5,951 bases of DNA, taken from positions 1-5,951 of the forward strand of contig JACZWN010000199.1 of assembly GCA_022572105.1 (NCBI GenBank), in the 5' to 3' direction. The DNA comes from Pseudomonadota bacterium. GTDB taxonomy: Bacteria > Pseudomonadota > Alphaproteobacteria > Kiloniellales > J153. Below the pieces are notes generated by a model, which saw only the letters and a program-made list of their open reading frames with translations, made no database searches and was not told the DNA's origin. The translations under genes were made by a program, and so were the position numbers. Of the stretch, positions 1-4,855 are shown one piece after another (the stretch's first letter is position 1; the number at the start of each line of letters is the position of its first letter).

Positions 1-31
1 GCGAATTTTGTGTATAAATTCGCTTTTATTT
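1..31 (+). terminator. Probable intrinsic (rho-independent) terminator of an upstream gene
   Basis: Positions 1-8 (gcgaattt) and 16-23 (aaattcgc) are a perfect 8-bp inverted repeat with a 7-nt loop, followed at once by ttttattt (24-31). This is the stem plus U-tract form of an intrinsic terminator reading to the right. The stem has only three G-C pairs, so it may be modest in strength, and it could extend further left of the window. It would end transcription of a gene outside the window and insulate the sdh promoter. The loop and right arm contain a DnaA-box match (9-17), so the stretch may have another role. Confidence 0.55.
9..17 (-). promoter_or_regulatory. Candidate DnaA box (TGTGTATAA, reverse orientation)
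   Basis: The bases tgtgtataa are the reverse complement of TTATACACA, a perfect match to the consensus TTATNCACA. The site lies in the loop and right arm of the terminator-like hairpin. It faces a second perfect match at 61-69 within an AT-rich stretch of a GC-rich genome. Whether DnaA binds here is inferred only from the match. Confidence 0.35.
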
Positions 32-60
32 CACAACCTCTACACATCATCTCCACAGAG

Positions 61-69
61 TTATCCACA
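61..69 (+). promoter_or_regulatory. Candidate DnaA box (TTATCCACA)
   Basis: The bases ttatccaca are identical to the strongest class of DnaA box known from E. coli oriC (TTATCCACA). A second consensus match points the opposite way at 9-17. The intervening 40 nt are AT-rich and contain further imperfect CACA-ended words (for example ctccaca at 51-57). This could be the edge of a replication origin lying to the left, or a DnaA-responsive control site. Two boxes alone do not prove either. Confidence 0.4.
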
Positions 70-128
70 TTTCGCGCGCCGGGGTTTTGTCGGAAAGAAC
101 CGGCTTAAGGCGCGCGGGCGGCGCAGGT

Positions 129-167
129 GGGGCGCGCCCGGACTCTTCCCGTGAAAAGGCGCGCCCC
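129..167. repeat. Strong GC-rich inverted repeat (10-bp arms)
   Basis: The arms ggggcgcgcc (129-138) and ggcgcgcccc (158-167) are perfectly complementary around a 19-nt loop. G-U wobbles could extend the stem by two pairs outward. Each arm also contains the self-complementary 8-mer ggcgcgcc. No T-run follows on either strand, so it is not a typical intrinsic terminator. The surrounding 70-230 stretch holds no convincing gene. Confidence 0.4.
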
Positions 168-231
168 GTGAGAAGCCGCGCGCACGCATGCGCGGGGCGT
201 TCCTTGCCGGCGCCCGCGGTCCGGTGCCGAG

Positions 232-259
232 TTGACTCAATGCTGCATTGCAGTCTAAA
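232..259 (+). promoter_or_regulatory. Probable sdh operon promoter (TTGACT-N16-TCTAAA)
   Basis: A -35-like TTGACT (232-237, five of six bases to consensus) is followed after 16 nt by TCTAAA (254-259, four of six). This would start transcription near 266 and give a leader of about 75 nt before sdhC. It is the best sigma70-type match in the 270-nt gap. The spacer carries palindromes (238-253), which suggests operator control. Basis: consensus matching by eye. Confidence 0.45.
238..253. promoter_or_regulatory. Candidate operator: overlapping palindromes in the promoter spacer
   Basis: Two palindromes overlap exactly between the proposed -35 and -10: CAATGC-T-GCATTG (238-250) and CTGCA-T-TGCAG (243-253). 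A dimeric regulator bound here would block RNA polymerase. The second reads CTGC-N3-GCAG. From memory this form was reported as the binding site of PhaR, the polyhydroxyalkanoate-responsive repressor of alphaproteobacteria. Assignment to PhaR is an inference; the palindromes are directly visible. Confidence 0.4.
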
Positions 260-322
260 TCAAACCGGTGGCGATTCGTTCGCGATTCCCGTGACATCGC
301 TGCGGGCGCACGCCGAGTCGCC

Positions 323-336
323 GCCTCCCGGGAGGC
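323..336. promoter_or_regulatory. sdhC ribosome binding site inside a 14-bp palindrome
   Basis: The Shine-Dalgarno sequence GGGAGG (330-335) lies 7 nt before the sdhC ATG, which fixes that start. It is the right half of a perfect palindrome, gcctcccgggaggc (323-336). In mRNA the left half can pair with the ribosome binding site, although a tight turn would cost the central pairs. It could moderate translation of the whole operon, or act as a DNA palindrome. Confidence 0.55.
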
Positions 337-342
337 CCGTTC

Positions 343-738
343 ATGCCCACCCAAGACAGGCCGCTGTCTCCGCACCTACAGGTGTATCGGCCCCAACTGA
401 CCTCGGTGCTGTCCATCACGCACCGCATGACCGGCGTGGCCCTGGCCGCGGGCACGCTGCTCCTGGTCTACTGGCTGGTCGCCGCCGCGGCCGGCGAGGC
501 CGCCTTCGAGACGGCGCGCGCCGTCATCGGCTCGTTCATCGGCCGGCTGTTCCTGTTCGGCTGGTCGTTCGCATTGTTCTACCACCTGTGCAACGGCATC
601 CGGCATCTGCTCTGGGACATGGGCTATGGCCTCGAGCTGCCGGTGCTCTACCGCTCGGGCTGGGTGATGCTCGCCGCGGCGGTGGCGTTGACCCTGGCGA
701 GTTGGATCGCCGGCTACGCCGCCATGGGGAGTCTCTGA
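343..738 (+). CDS. sdhC: Succinate dehydrogenase cytochrome b556 membrane anchor SdhC
   Basis: SdhC is one of the two membrane anchors of complex II; it helps bind heme b and ubiquinone in the cytoplasmic membrane. The 131-aa protein has the family signature near the N-terminus (RPLSPHLQVYRPQLTSVLS, then ITHRMTG). S24 and R28 correspond to E. coli quinone-site residues S27 and R31. The second signature is HLCNGIRHLLWDMG, with H81 matching the axial heme ligand H84 of E. coli, and H88 matching H91. Three hydrophobic segments are visible at about 29-51, 61-85 and 107-128, as expected. Length is normal. The ATG at 343 has a GGGAGG ribosome binding site 7 nt upstream. The gene opens the sdhCDAB operon, with sdhD starting 3 nt after its stop. 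A longer reading of another frame over this gene lacks any family signature. Confidence 0.97.
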   Translation: MPTQDRPLSPHLQVYRPQLTSVLSITHRMTGVALAAGTLLLVYWLVAAAAGEAAFETARAVIGSFIGRLFLFGWSFALFYHLCNGIRHLLWDMGYGLELPVLYRSGWVMLAAAVALTLASWIAGYAAMGSL

Positions 739-741
739 AAG

Positions 742-1122
742 ATGTCGATGCGCTCGCCGCTCGGTAGGGTGCGCGGCCTCGGCTCGGCCAGGGAGGGCGT
801 CGGGCACTGGTGGGCGGCGCGCATGACCGCGCTCGCGCTGATTCCGCTCGCCCTCTGGTTCGTCGCCTCCGTGGTGACGCTTACCGGCGCCGATTACGCG
901 ACGGTGCGCGCCTGGATCGCGTCCCCCGTGGTCGCCGGCCTGCTCGTGCTGCTCGTCCTCATGACCTTCACCCACGCGGCGCTCGGCCTGCAGGAGATCG
1001 TCGAGGACTACATCCATCACGAGGGCGCGAAGCTGGCGGCGCTGCTGGCGGTCAAGGCGTTCGCGCTATTGCTCGGCCTGACCGGCGTGCTCGCGGTGCT
1101 CACCATCCTGTTCGGGGGCTAG
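742..1122 (+). CDS. sdhD: Succinate dehydrogenase hydrophobic membrane anchor SdhD
   Basis: SdhD is the second membrane anchor of complex II and supplies heme b and quinone ligands with SdhC. The 126-aa protein starts with the alphaproteobacterial-type segment GLGSAREGVGHWWAARMTA and has three hydrophobic helices, roughly 27-49, 61-85 and 97-123. In the second helix H78 aligns with the E. coli SdhD heme ligand H71. The following D89-Y90 aligns with D82-Y83, where the tyrosine contacts ubiquinone. The start at 742 lies 3 nt after the sdhC stop, and GGGGAG (726-731) inside the end of sdhC is about 10 nt upstream, so translation is probably coupled. A second ATG at 748 is an alternative start differing by two residues. 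The identity rests on the motifs and on the position between sdhC and sdhA. Confidence 0.95.
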   Translation: MSMRSPLGRVRGLGSAREGVGHWWAARMTALALIPLALWFVASVVTLTGADYATVRAWIASPVVAGLLVLLVLMTFTHAALGLQEIVEDYIHHEGAKLAALLAVKAFALLLGLTGVLAVLTILFGG

Positions 1123-1125
1123 GGC

Positions 1126-2913
1126 ATGGCCGCGGCCTACGAGATCGACGACCACAGCCACGACGTCATCGTCGTCGGCGCCGGTGGCGCCGGCCTGCGC
1201 GCCGCCCTCGGCCTCGCCGAGGCGGGCCTGAGGACCGCCTGCGTCACCAAGGTCTTCCCGACCCGCAGCCACACCGTGGCGGCCCAGGGCGGCATCTCGG
1301 CCGCGCTCGGCAACATGGGCGAGGACGATTGGCGCTGGCACGCCTACGACACGGTCAAGGGCTCCGACTGGCTCGGCGACCAGGACGCCATCGAGTACAT
1401 GACCAAAGAGGCGCCGGCCGCGGTCGTCGAGCTGGAGCACTACGGCGTGCCGTTCAGCCGCACCGAGGCGGGCAAGATCTACCAGCGCCCGTTCGGCGGC
1501 ATGACCACCAATTTCGGCGAGGGTATCGCCCAGCGCACCTGCGCGGCGGCCGACCGCACCGGGCACGCCATGCTGCACACGCTCTATCAGCAGAGCCTGA
1601 AACACCGGGCCGAGTTCTTCATCGAATACTTCGCCATCGACTTGATGATGGAGAACGGCGCCTGCCGGGGCGTGATCGCCTGGAACCTGGACGACGGCAC
1701 GATCCACCGCTTCCGCTCGAAGATGGTGATCCTGGCGACCGGCGGCTACGGGCGCAGTTATTTCTCCTGCACCGGCGCCCACACCTGCACCGGCGACGGC
1801 GGCGCCATGGCGTTGCGCGCCGGCCTGCCGCTGCAAGACATGGAGTTCGTCCAGTTCCACCCGACCGGCGTTTACGGCGCCGGCGTCCTGATCACCGAGG
1901 GCGTGCGCGGTGAAGGCGGATATCTCACCAACTCCGAAGGCGAGCGCTTCATGGAGCGCTACGCGCCGAGCGCCAAGGACCTGGCCAGCCGCGACGTGGT
2001 CAGCCGCGCCATGACCATCGAGATCCGCGAGGGCCGGGGCGTCGGCAGGAAACGCGACCACATCCATCTGCACATCGAGCACCTGGACCCGAACCTGGTC
2101 CACCAGCGCCTGCCCGGCATCGCCGAATCCGCGCTGATCTTTGCCGGCGTCGACGTGACCAAGGAGCCGATCCCGGTCTTGCCGACCTGCCACTACAACA
2201 TGGGCGGGGTTCCGGCGCTCTACACCGGCGAGGCGGTGACCAACAAGAACGGCGCGGTCGGGGTCGTGGTCCCGGGCCTGATGGCGATCGGCGAGGCGGC
2301 CTGCGTCTCGGTGCACGGCGCCAACCGCCTGGGCTCCAACTCGCTCCTGGACCTGGTGGTCTTCGGGCGCGCGGCGGCCAGGCGCTGCGCCGAGGTGATC
2401 AAGCCCGGCGAATCCCACATGCCGCTGCCGCCCGACGCCGAGGCGCCCGCGCTCGAGCGCCTGGACAAACTGCGCCACGCGAACGGCGCGACGCCGACGG
2501 CCGCGCTGCGCGAGGAGATGCAGCACGTCATGCAAGACCACGCCGCCGTGTTCCGTACCGGCGAGACGCTCGATGAGGGCGTGAGGAAGCTGGATGATGC
2601 CTGGGCCAAGCGCGCGGACATCCGGGTCGAGGACCGCTCGATGATCTGGAACTCGGATCTGGTCGAGGCGCTCGAGCTCGACAACCTGCTCTACCAGTCG
2701 GTGGTCACCATGGCCTCGGCCGCCAACCGCGAGGAGAGCCGCGGCGCCCACGCGCGCGAGGACTTCCCGGAGCGCGACGACGAGACCTGGATGAAGCACA
2801 CGCTCGCCTGGTGCGACGAGGCCGGCCAGGTGCGCATCGACTACCGCCCGGTGCAGCTCCAGCCGCTGACCAACGAGATCCAGTCGTTCCCGCCCAAAGA
2901 GCGGGTCTATTAG
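1126..2913 (+). CDS. sdhA: Succinate dehydrogenase flavoprotein subunit SdhA
   Basis: SdhA is the catalytic subunit, oxidising succinate to fumarate on the cytoplasmic face and linking the TCA cycle to the respiratory chain. The 595-aa length is normal. The N-terminal dinucleotide fold is VIVVGAGGAGLRAALGLAEA (residues 14-33). H49 in RSHTVAAQGGI is the expected covalent FAD attachment site (H45 in E. coli). Substrate and catalytic residues are all present: H245 (QFHPTG), E258 and R261 (TEGVRGEGG), R289 (SRDVV, equivalent to the proton-shuttle R286), H356 (CHYNMGG) and R401 (GANRLGSNSLLDLVVFGRAA). The C-terminal domain ends in the family-typical PPKERVY. The ATG is 3 nt after the sdhD stop with GGGGG (1114-1118) 7 nt upstream. 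A 658-aa open frame on the opposite strand is a GC-bias shadow. No truncation or frameshift is seen. Confidence 0.98.
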   Translation: MAAAYEIDDHSHDVIVVGAGGAGLRAALGLAEAGLRTACVTKVFPTRSHTVAAQGGISAALGNMGEDDWRWHAYDTVKGSDWLGDQDAIEYMTKEAPAAVVELEHYGVPFSRTEAGKIYQRPFGGMTTNFGEGIAQRTCAAADRTGHAMLHTLYQQSLKHRAEFFIEYFAIDLMMENGACRGVIAWNLDDGTIHRFRSKMVILATGGYGRSYFSCTGAHTCTGDGGAMALRAGLPLQDMEFVQFHPTGVYGAGVLITEGVRGEGGYLTNSEGERFMERYAPSAKDLASRDVVSRAMTIEIREGRGVGRKRDHIHLHIEHLDPNLVHQRLPGIAESALIFAGVDVTKEPIPVLPTCHYNMGGVPALYTGEAVTNKNGAVGVVVPGLMAIGEAACVSVHGANRLGSNSLLDLVVFGRAAARRCAEVIKPGESHMPLPPDAEAPALERLDKLRHANGATPTAALREEMQHVMQDHAAVFRTGETLDEGVRKLDDAWAKRADIRVEDRSMIWNSDLVEALELDNLLYQSVVTMASAANREESRGAHAREDFPERDDETWMKHTLAWCDEAGQVRIDYRPVQLQPLTNEIQSFPPKERVY

Positions 2914-2950
2914 GCGGTCTTTAGGCGAGGGAAAGGGGACAGCGCGGTCG

Positions 2951-3730
2951 ATGGTCGAATTCGCCCTGCCGAAGAACTCCAAGGTCCGCAAGGGCAAGAC
3001 CCATCCGGCACCGGACGGGGCCGGGAACCTGCGCAACTTCAAGGTCTACCGCTGGAACCCGGACGACGGCGAGAACCCGCGTCTCGACACCTACCAGGTG
3101 GACGTGGACGCCTGCGGGCCCATGGTCCTGGACGCGCTCATCAAGATCAAGAACGAGGTCGATTCGACGCTGACCTTCCGGCGCTCCTGCCGCGAGGGCG
3201 TGTGCGGCTCCTGCGCCATGAACATCGACGGCACCAACACGCTGGCCTGCACCAGGTTCATCTCCGAGATTGCGGGCGATGTGAAGATCTATCCCCTGCC
3301 CCACGAGCCGGTCGTCAAGGACCTGGTGCCGGACCTGAACCGGGCCTACGCGCAGTACGCCGCGATCGAGCCCTGGCTCAAGGCCGAGACGCCGGCGCCC
3401 GAGCGCGAGCGCCCGCAGAGCGCCGAGGAGCGCGCCCGGCTCGACGGCCTGTGGGAATGCATCCTGTGCTTCTGCTGCACGACCTCCTGCCCGAGCTACT
3501 GGTGGAACGGCGACCGTTATCTCGGCCCCGCGGTCCTGCTCCAGGCCTACCGCTGGATCGTGGACAGCCGCGACGAGGCGGCCGGCGAGCGCCTGGACGC
3601 GCTCGAGGATCCGTTCCGGCTGTACCGCTGCCACACCATCATGAACTGCACCAAGACCTGCCCCAAGAACCTCAACCCGGCCAAGGCGATCGCCGAGATC
3701 AAGAAGCTCATGGTCCGGCGGCGCGGGTAG
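2951..3730 (+). CDS. sdhB: Succinate dehydrogenase iron-sulfur subunit SdhB
   Basis: SdhB passes electrons from the SdhA flavin to ubiquinone through three Fe-S clusters. The 259-aa protein has an N-terminal ferredoxin-like domain with the [2Fe-2S] ligands C80, C85, C88 and C100 (RSCREGVCGSCAM, then LACTRF). The C-terminal domain has C170-ILC-xx-C176 plus C237 for [4Fe-4S], and C180, C227 and C233 for [3Fe-4S]. P181, W185, H228 and I230 align with the E. coli quinone-site residues P160, W164, H207 and I209. The N-terminus is longer than in E. coli (238 aa) but usual for alphaproteobacteria and mitochondria. The ATG follows the sdhA stop by 37 nt, with a purine-rich gaaagggga (2931-2939) about 11 nt upstream, slightly further away than usual. 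It is the last gene of the sdhCDAB operon. Its stop lies in a 15-bp repeat. Confidence 0.98.
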   Translation: MVEFALPKNSKVRKGKTHPAPDGAGNLRNFKVYRWNPDDGENPRLDTYQVDVDACGPMVLDALIKIKNEVDSTLTFRRSCREGVCGSCAMNIDGTNTLACTRFISEIAGDVKIYPLPHEPVVKDLVPDLNRAYAQYAAIEPWLKAETPAPERERPQSAEERARLDGLWECILCFCCTTSCPSYWWNGDRYLGPAVLLQAYRWIVDSRDEAAGERLDALEDPFRLYRCHTIMNCTKTCPKNLNPAKAIAEIKKLMVRRRG

Positions 3731-3756
3731 GCGGTCCCTCTGCGGCGCGGGTAGGC
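3718..3756. repeat. Short direct repeat at the sdhB stop codon
   Basis: The 15-mer gcggcgcgggtaggc occurs at 3718-3732 and again at 3742-3756, a 24-nt period. The first copy contains the sdhB stop TAG (3728-3730). The bases after each copy (ggtccctct and cgggcccttt) are loosely similar, as if about 24 bp had been tandemly duplicated and then drifted. No function is evident. Confidence 0.5.
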
Positions 3757-3783
3757 CGGGCCCTTTCCGGCGCGTTCCGGGCC
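3754..3783 (+). terminator. Weak GC-rich hairpin after sdhB, possible terminator
   Basis: Just after sdhB, gccgg and ccggc can pair around gcccttt (3754-3770), and ggccc (3759-3763) can alternatively pair with gggcc (3779-3783). Neither has a following T-run, so intrinsic termination is doubtful. Either Rho ends the sdh transcript, or it continues into the next gene. This is the only candidate in the 117-nt gap before the PaiB-family gene. Confidence 0.2.
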
Positions 3784-3847
3784 GCCTAATGTGCAGCCCA
3801 CGGATCGAGATCTGGGAACCGCCAACCGGCTGAGGCGCCGCCAAGCC

Positions 3848-4498
3848 ATGTACGTGCCCGACCCCTTCGCGCTTCACGACCAGGCCGCCATCGCGGATCT
3901 GCTTCGGCGTCATAGCTTCGCGCTCCTGGTGACGGCCGCCGACGGTGCGCCCCAGGCGAGCCACCTGCCGTTCCTTTACGACCCCGGGCGCGGCGCGAAG
4001 GGCACGCTCACCGCCCACCTGGCGCACGCCAACCCGCAAGCCGCCGAGCTCGAACGCCTGGCCGCCGAGGGTGGCGCGGCGCTGGTCGTGTTCCGGGGGC
4101 CACACGCCTACGTCTCGCCGAGGTGGTACGGCGCGGCGCCGGCGGTGCCGACCTGGAACTACCTGGCCGTCCATGCTTACGGCACGCCCGAGATCGTCGC
4201 CGAGCCGGCGCGCGTGCGCGCCATCATCGAGCGCCTAGTCGAGGTCCATGAATCCGGCTTGGCCGAGCCCTGGTCGCTCGACGGCCTGACGGACTCTTAC
4301 GTCTCCGCCATGCTGCGCGGCATCGTCGCCTTCGAGATCCCGGTCGCGCGCCTCGACGCCAAGGCCAAGCTGAACCAGAACAAGCCGGCCGAGGAACGCC
4401 TTGCCGCCGCGGCATCCTTGCGCGAAACCGGCGGCGCTCAGGCGCGGGAGGTGGCGGCGCTCATGGAGTCCCCGGCTCTTGATACCAAGGATCAGTGA
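3848..4498 (+). CDS. FMN-binding split-barrel protein, PaiB family (putative negative transcriptional regulator)
   Basis: The 216-aa product belongs to the PaiB family, named after a Bacillus subtilis protein linked to repression of protease and sporulation genes. Members have an FMN-binding split-barrel fold and no recognisable helix-turn-helix, so the biochemical role is uncertain. Family blocks in order are MYVPDPFALHD (1-11), FALLVTAADGAPQASHLPF (24-42), HLAHANPQ (57-64), FRGPHAYVSPRWY (82-94), VPTWNYLAVHAYG (100-112) and IVAFEIPVARLDAKAKLNQN (159-178). The start at ATG 3848 is chosen because family members begin MYxPxxF. A GTG at 3791 would add 19 residues (MQPTDRDLGTANRL...) that fit no family block. 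A gagg at 3832-3835 is a weak, somewhat distant ribosome binding site. The gene stands alone, 117 nt after sdhB and before a degenerate region. Nothing ties it functionally to succinate dehydrogenase. Confidence 0.9.
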   Translation: MYVPDPFALHDQAAIADLLRRHSFALLVTAADGAPQASHLPFLYDPGRGAKGTLTAHLAHANPQAAELERLAAEGGAALVVFRGPHAYVSPRWYGAAPAVPTWNYLAVHAYGTPEIVAEPARVRAIIERLVEVHESGLAEPWSLDGLTDSYVSAMLRGIVAFEIPVARLDAKAKLNQNKPAEERLAAAASLRETGGAQAREVAALMESPALDTKDQ

Positions 4499-4548
4499 CA
4501 AAGACCCACAGAGACAGCTTCCCGTGACCTTCGCCCGAAATCACACTG

Positions 4549-4614
4549 GCGGAGATCAGCGAGGCCTTCTGCGAAGGTCATGTGGCGGCCTTCGCTTTCT
4601 TCGGCGGTGTTCCG
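4549..4614 (+). mobile_element. Fragment of an IS21-family transposase (IstA) gene
   Basis: Translating from 4549 gives AEI then SEAFCEGHVAAFAFFGGVP, followed by unrelated residues (GVVSARQ). The pattern (T/S)EAFxxGHxxAFxFFGGVP is a hallmark of the integrase core of IS21-family IstA transposases, where it normally continues to a motif like xxxLYDN. Only about 22 codons remain. The reading frame meets a TGA upstream at 4525-4527 and TAA downstream at 4686-4688, so no functional product is possible. The partner gene istB and terminal repeats are absent from the window. This is a degraded remnant showing past IS activity between the PaiB-family and pseudouridine synthase genes. The identification is from recall of the family motif. 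Confidence 0.65.
4571..4601 (+). terminator. Terminator-like hairpin with U-rich tail inside the IS remnant
   Basis: gcgaaggtc (4571-4579) pairs with ggccttcgc (4587-4595), nine pairs including one G-U, around a 7-nt loop, and is followed by tttctt (4596-4601). This has the form of an intrinsic terminator and could end the PaiB-family transcript about 100 nt after its stop. It coincides with transposase-like coding sequence, so it may be accidental. A perfect competitor, tgaccttcgc (4525-4534), could pair with 4571-4580 instead. Confidence 0.35.
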
Positions 4615-4661
4615 GGCGTTGTTTCGGCACGTCAAATTTCAAACCGAGGCGCTGCCCGGCG

Positions 4662-4690
4662 TTGCCAGGCGCCGTTGGCGCGCTTATAAC
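4662..4690 (+). promoter_or_regulatory. Strong sigma70-type promoter (TTGCCA-N17-TATAAC)
   Basis: TTGCCA (4662-4667) and TATAAC (4685-4690) each match the -35 and -10 consensus at five of six positions, with the optimal 17-nt spacer. Transcription would start near 4697. It lies directly before the truncated PuuD-like ORF and about 160 nt before the pseudouridine synthase gene. It probably first served the lost gene and now drives the rRNA-modification genes. The -10 is framed by an 8-bp inverted repeat (4676-4699). Confidence 0.6.
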
Positions 4691-4699
4691 TGCGCGCCA
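4676..4699. promoter_or_regulatory. Inverted repeat framing the -10 box, possible operator
   Basis: tggcgcgc (4676-4683) and gcgcgcca (4692-4699) are perfect 8-bp inverted arms around ttataact, which contains the -10 hexamer. A dimeric repressor could occupy this site. Alternatively it is chance symmetry, since gcgc runs are common in this genome. Confidence 0.35.
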
Positions 4700-4715
4700 T
4701 GACCGGGTGGACGCT

Positions 4716-4850
4716 GTGACGGGCCGACCGACGATCGGGCTGACCCTCGATAGCGAGGGACCCGGCGGTTATTCCAAGCAACCCTGGTACGCGCTCCGCG
4801 AGAACGCCTGCGCCGGGGTCCGCCCGGGCCGCCTCGAAGCCCGGGGCTAG
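4716..4850 (+). pseudogene. Truncated PuuD-like (peptidase C26, class I glutamine amidotransferase-type) gene remnant
   Basis: From GTG 4716 the frame reads TGRPTIGLTLDSEGPGGYSK, then QPWYALREN. This strongly resembles the N-terminus of PuuD-like gamma-glutamyl-GABA hydrolase family proteins (RPxIGLTLDSExPGGYSKxPWYALRxNY...). Intact members run to roughly 230-260 residues and carry a catalytic Cys-His-Glu triad. Here the similarity fades after about residue 31 (ACAGVRPGRLEARG) and a TAG follows at 4848-4850, giving 44 residues without any active site. No continuation in another frame was found before the next gene, so the remainder was deleted rather than just frameshifted. The remnant retains a strong promoter and ends 5 nt before the pseudouridine synthase ATG. 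It might now act as a translated leader. The family call is from motif recall. Confidence 0.65.
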
Positions 4851-4855
4851 GCCCC

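Noticed and set aside
271..288. Direct repeat gcgattc (271-277 and 282-288) in the sdh leader
   Set aside because: Seven bases at 11-nt spacing is weak, lies downstream of the proposed transcription start, and can easily arise by chance.
87..767. 226-codon + strand open frame covering the sdhC upstream region
   Set aside because: Its second half is an out-of-frame reading of sdhC and its first half is low-complexity Arg/Ala/Pro sequence with no ribosome binding site or motif.
2889..2905. Hairpin cccgc/gcggg at the end of sdhA as an internal terminator
   Set aside because: Only five pairs, within coding sequence, followed by tctatt rather than a clear T-run; polar termination before sdhB would be unexpected in an operon making stoichiometric subunits.
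1066..3042. 658-codon open frame on the minus strand across sdhA
   Set aside because: It lies antisense to a clearly functional sdhA, its product is low-complexity (rich in Arg, Gly, Ala, Val, His, Asp) and shows no family motif. It is a third-position GC-bias shadow.
3791..3847. GTG 3791 as start of the PaiB-family gene
   Set aside because: The 19 extra residues match nothing in the family, whose members begin at the MYxPxxF motif encoded from ATG 3848.
2921..4174. 417-codon minus-strand open frame opposite sdhB and the PaiB-family gene
   Set aside because: Crosses two real genes and an intergenic gap on the other strand; composition is that of a GC-bias shadow.
4401..4850. 149-codon + strand open frame as an intact gene
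   Set aside because: Its first part is an out-of-frame reading of the PaiB-family gene and it crosses the transposase fragment in the wrong frame. Only the last 44 codons, from GTG 4716, show family similarity.
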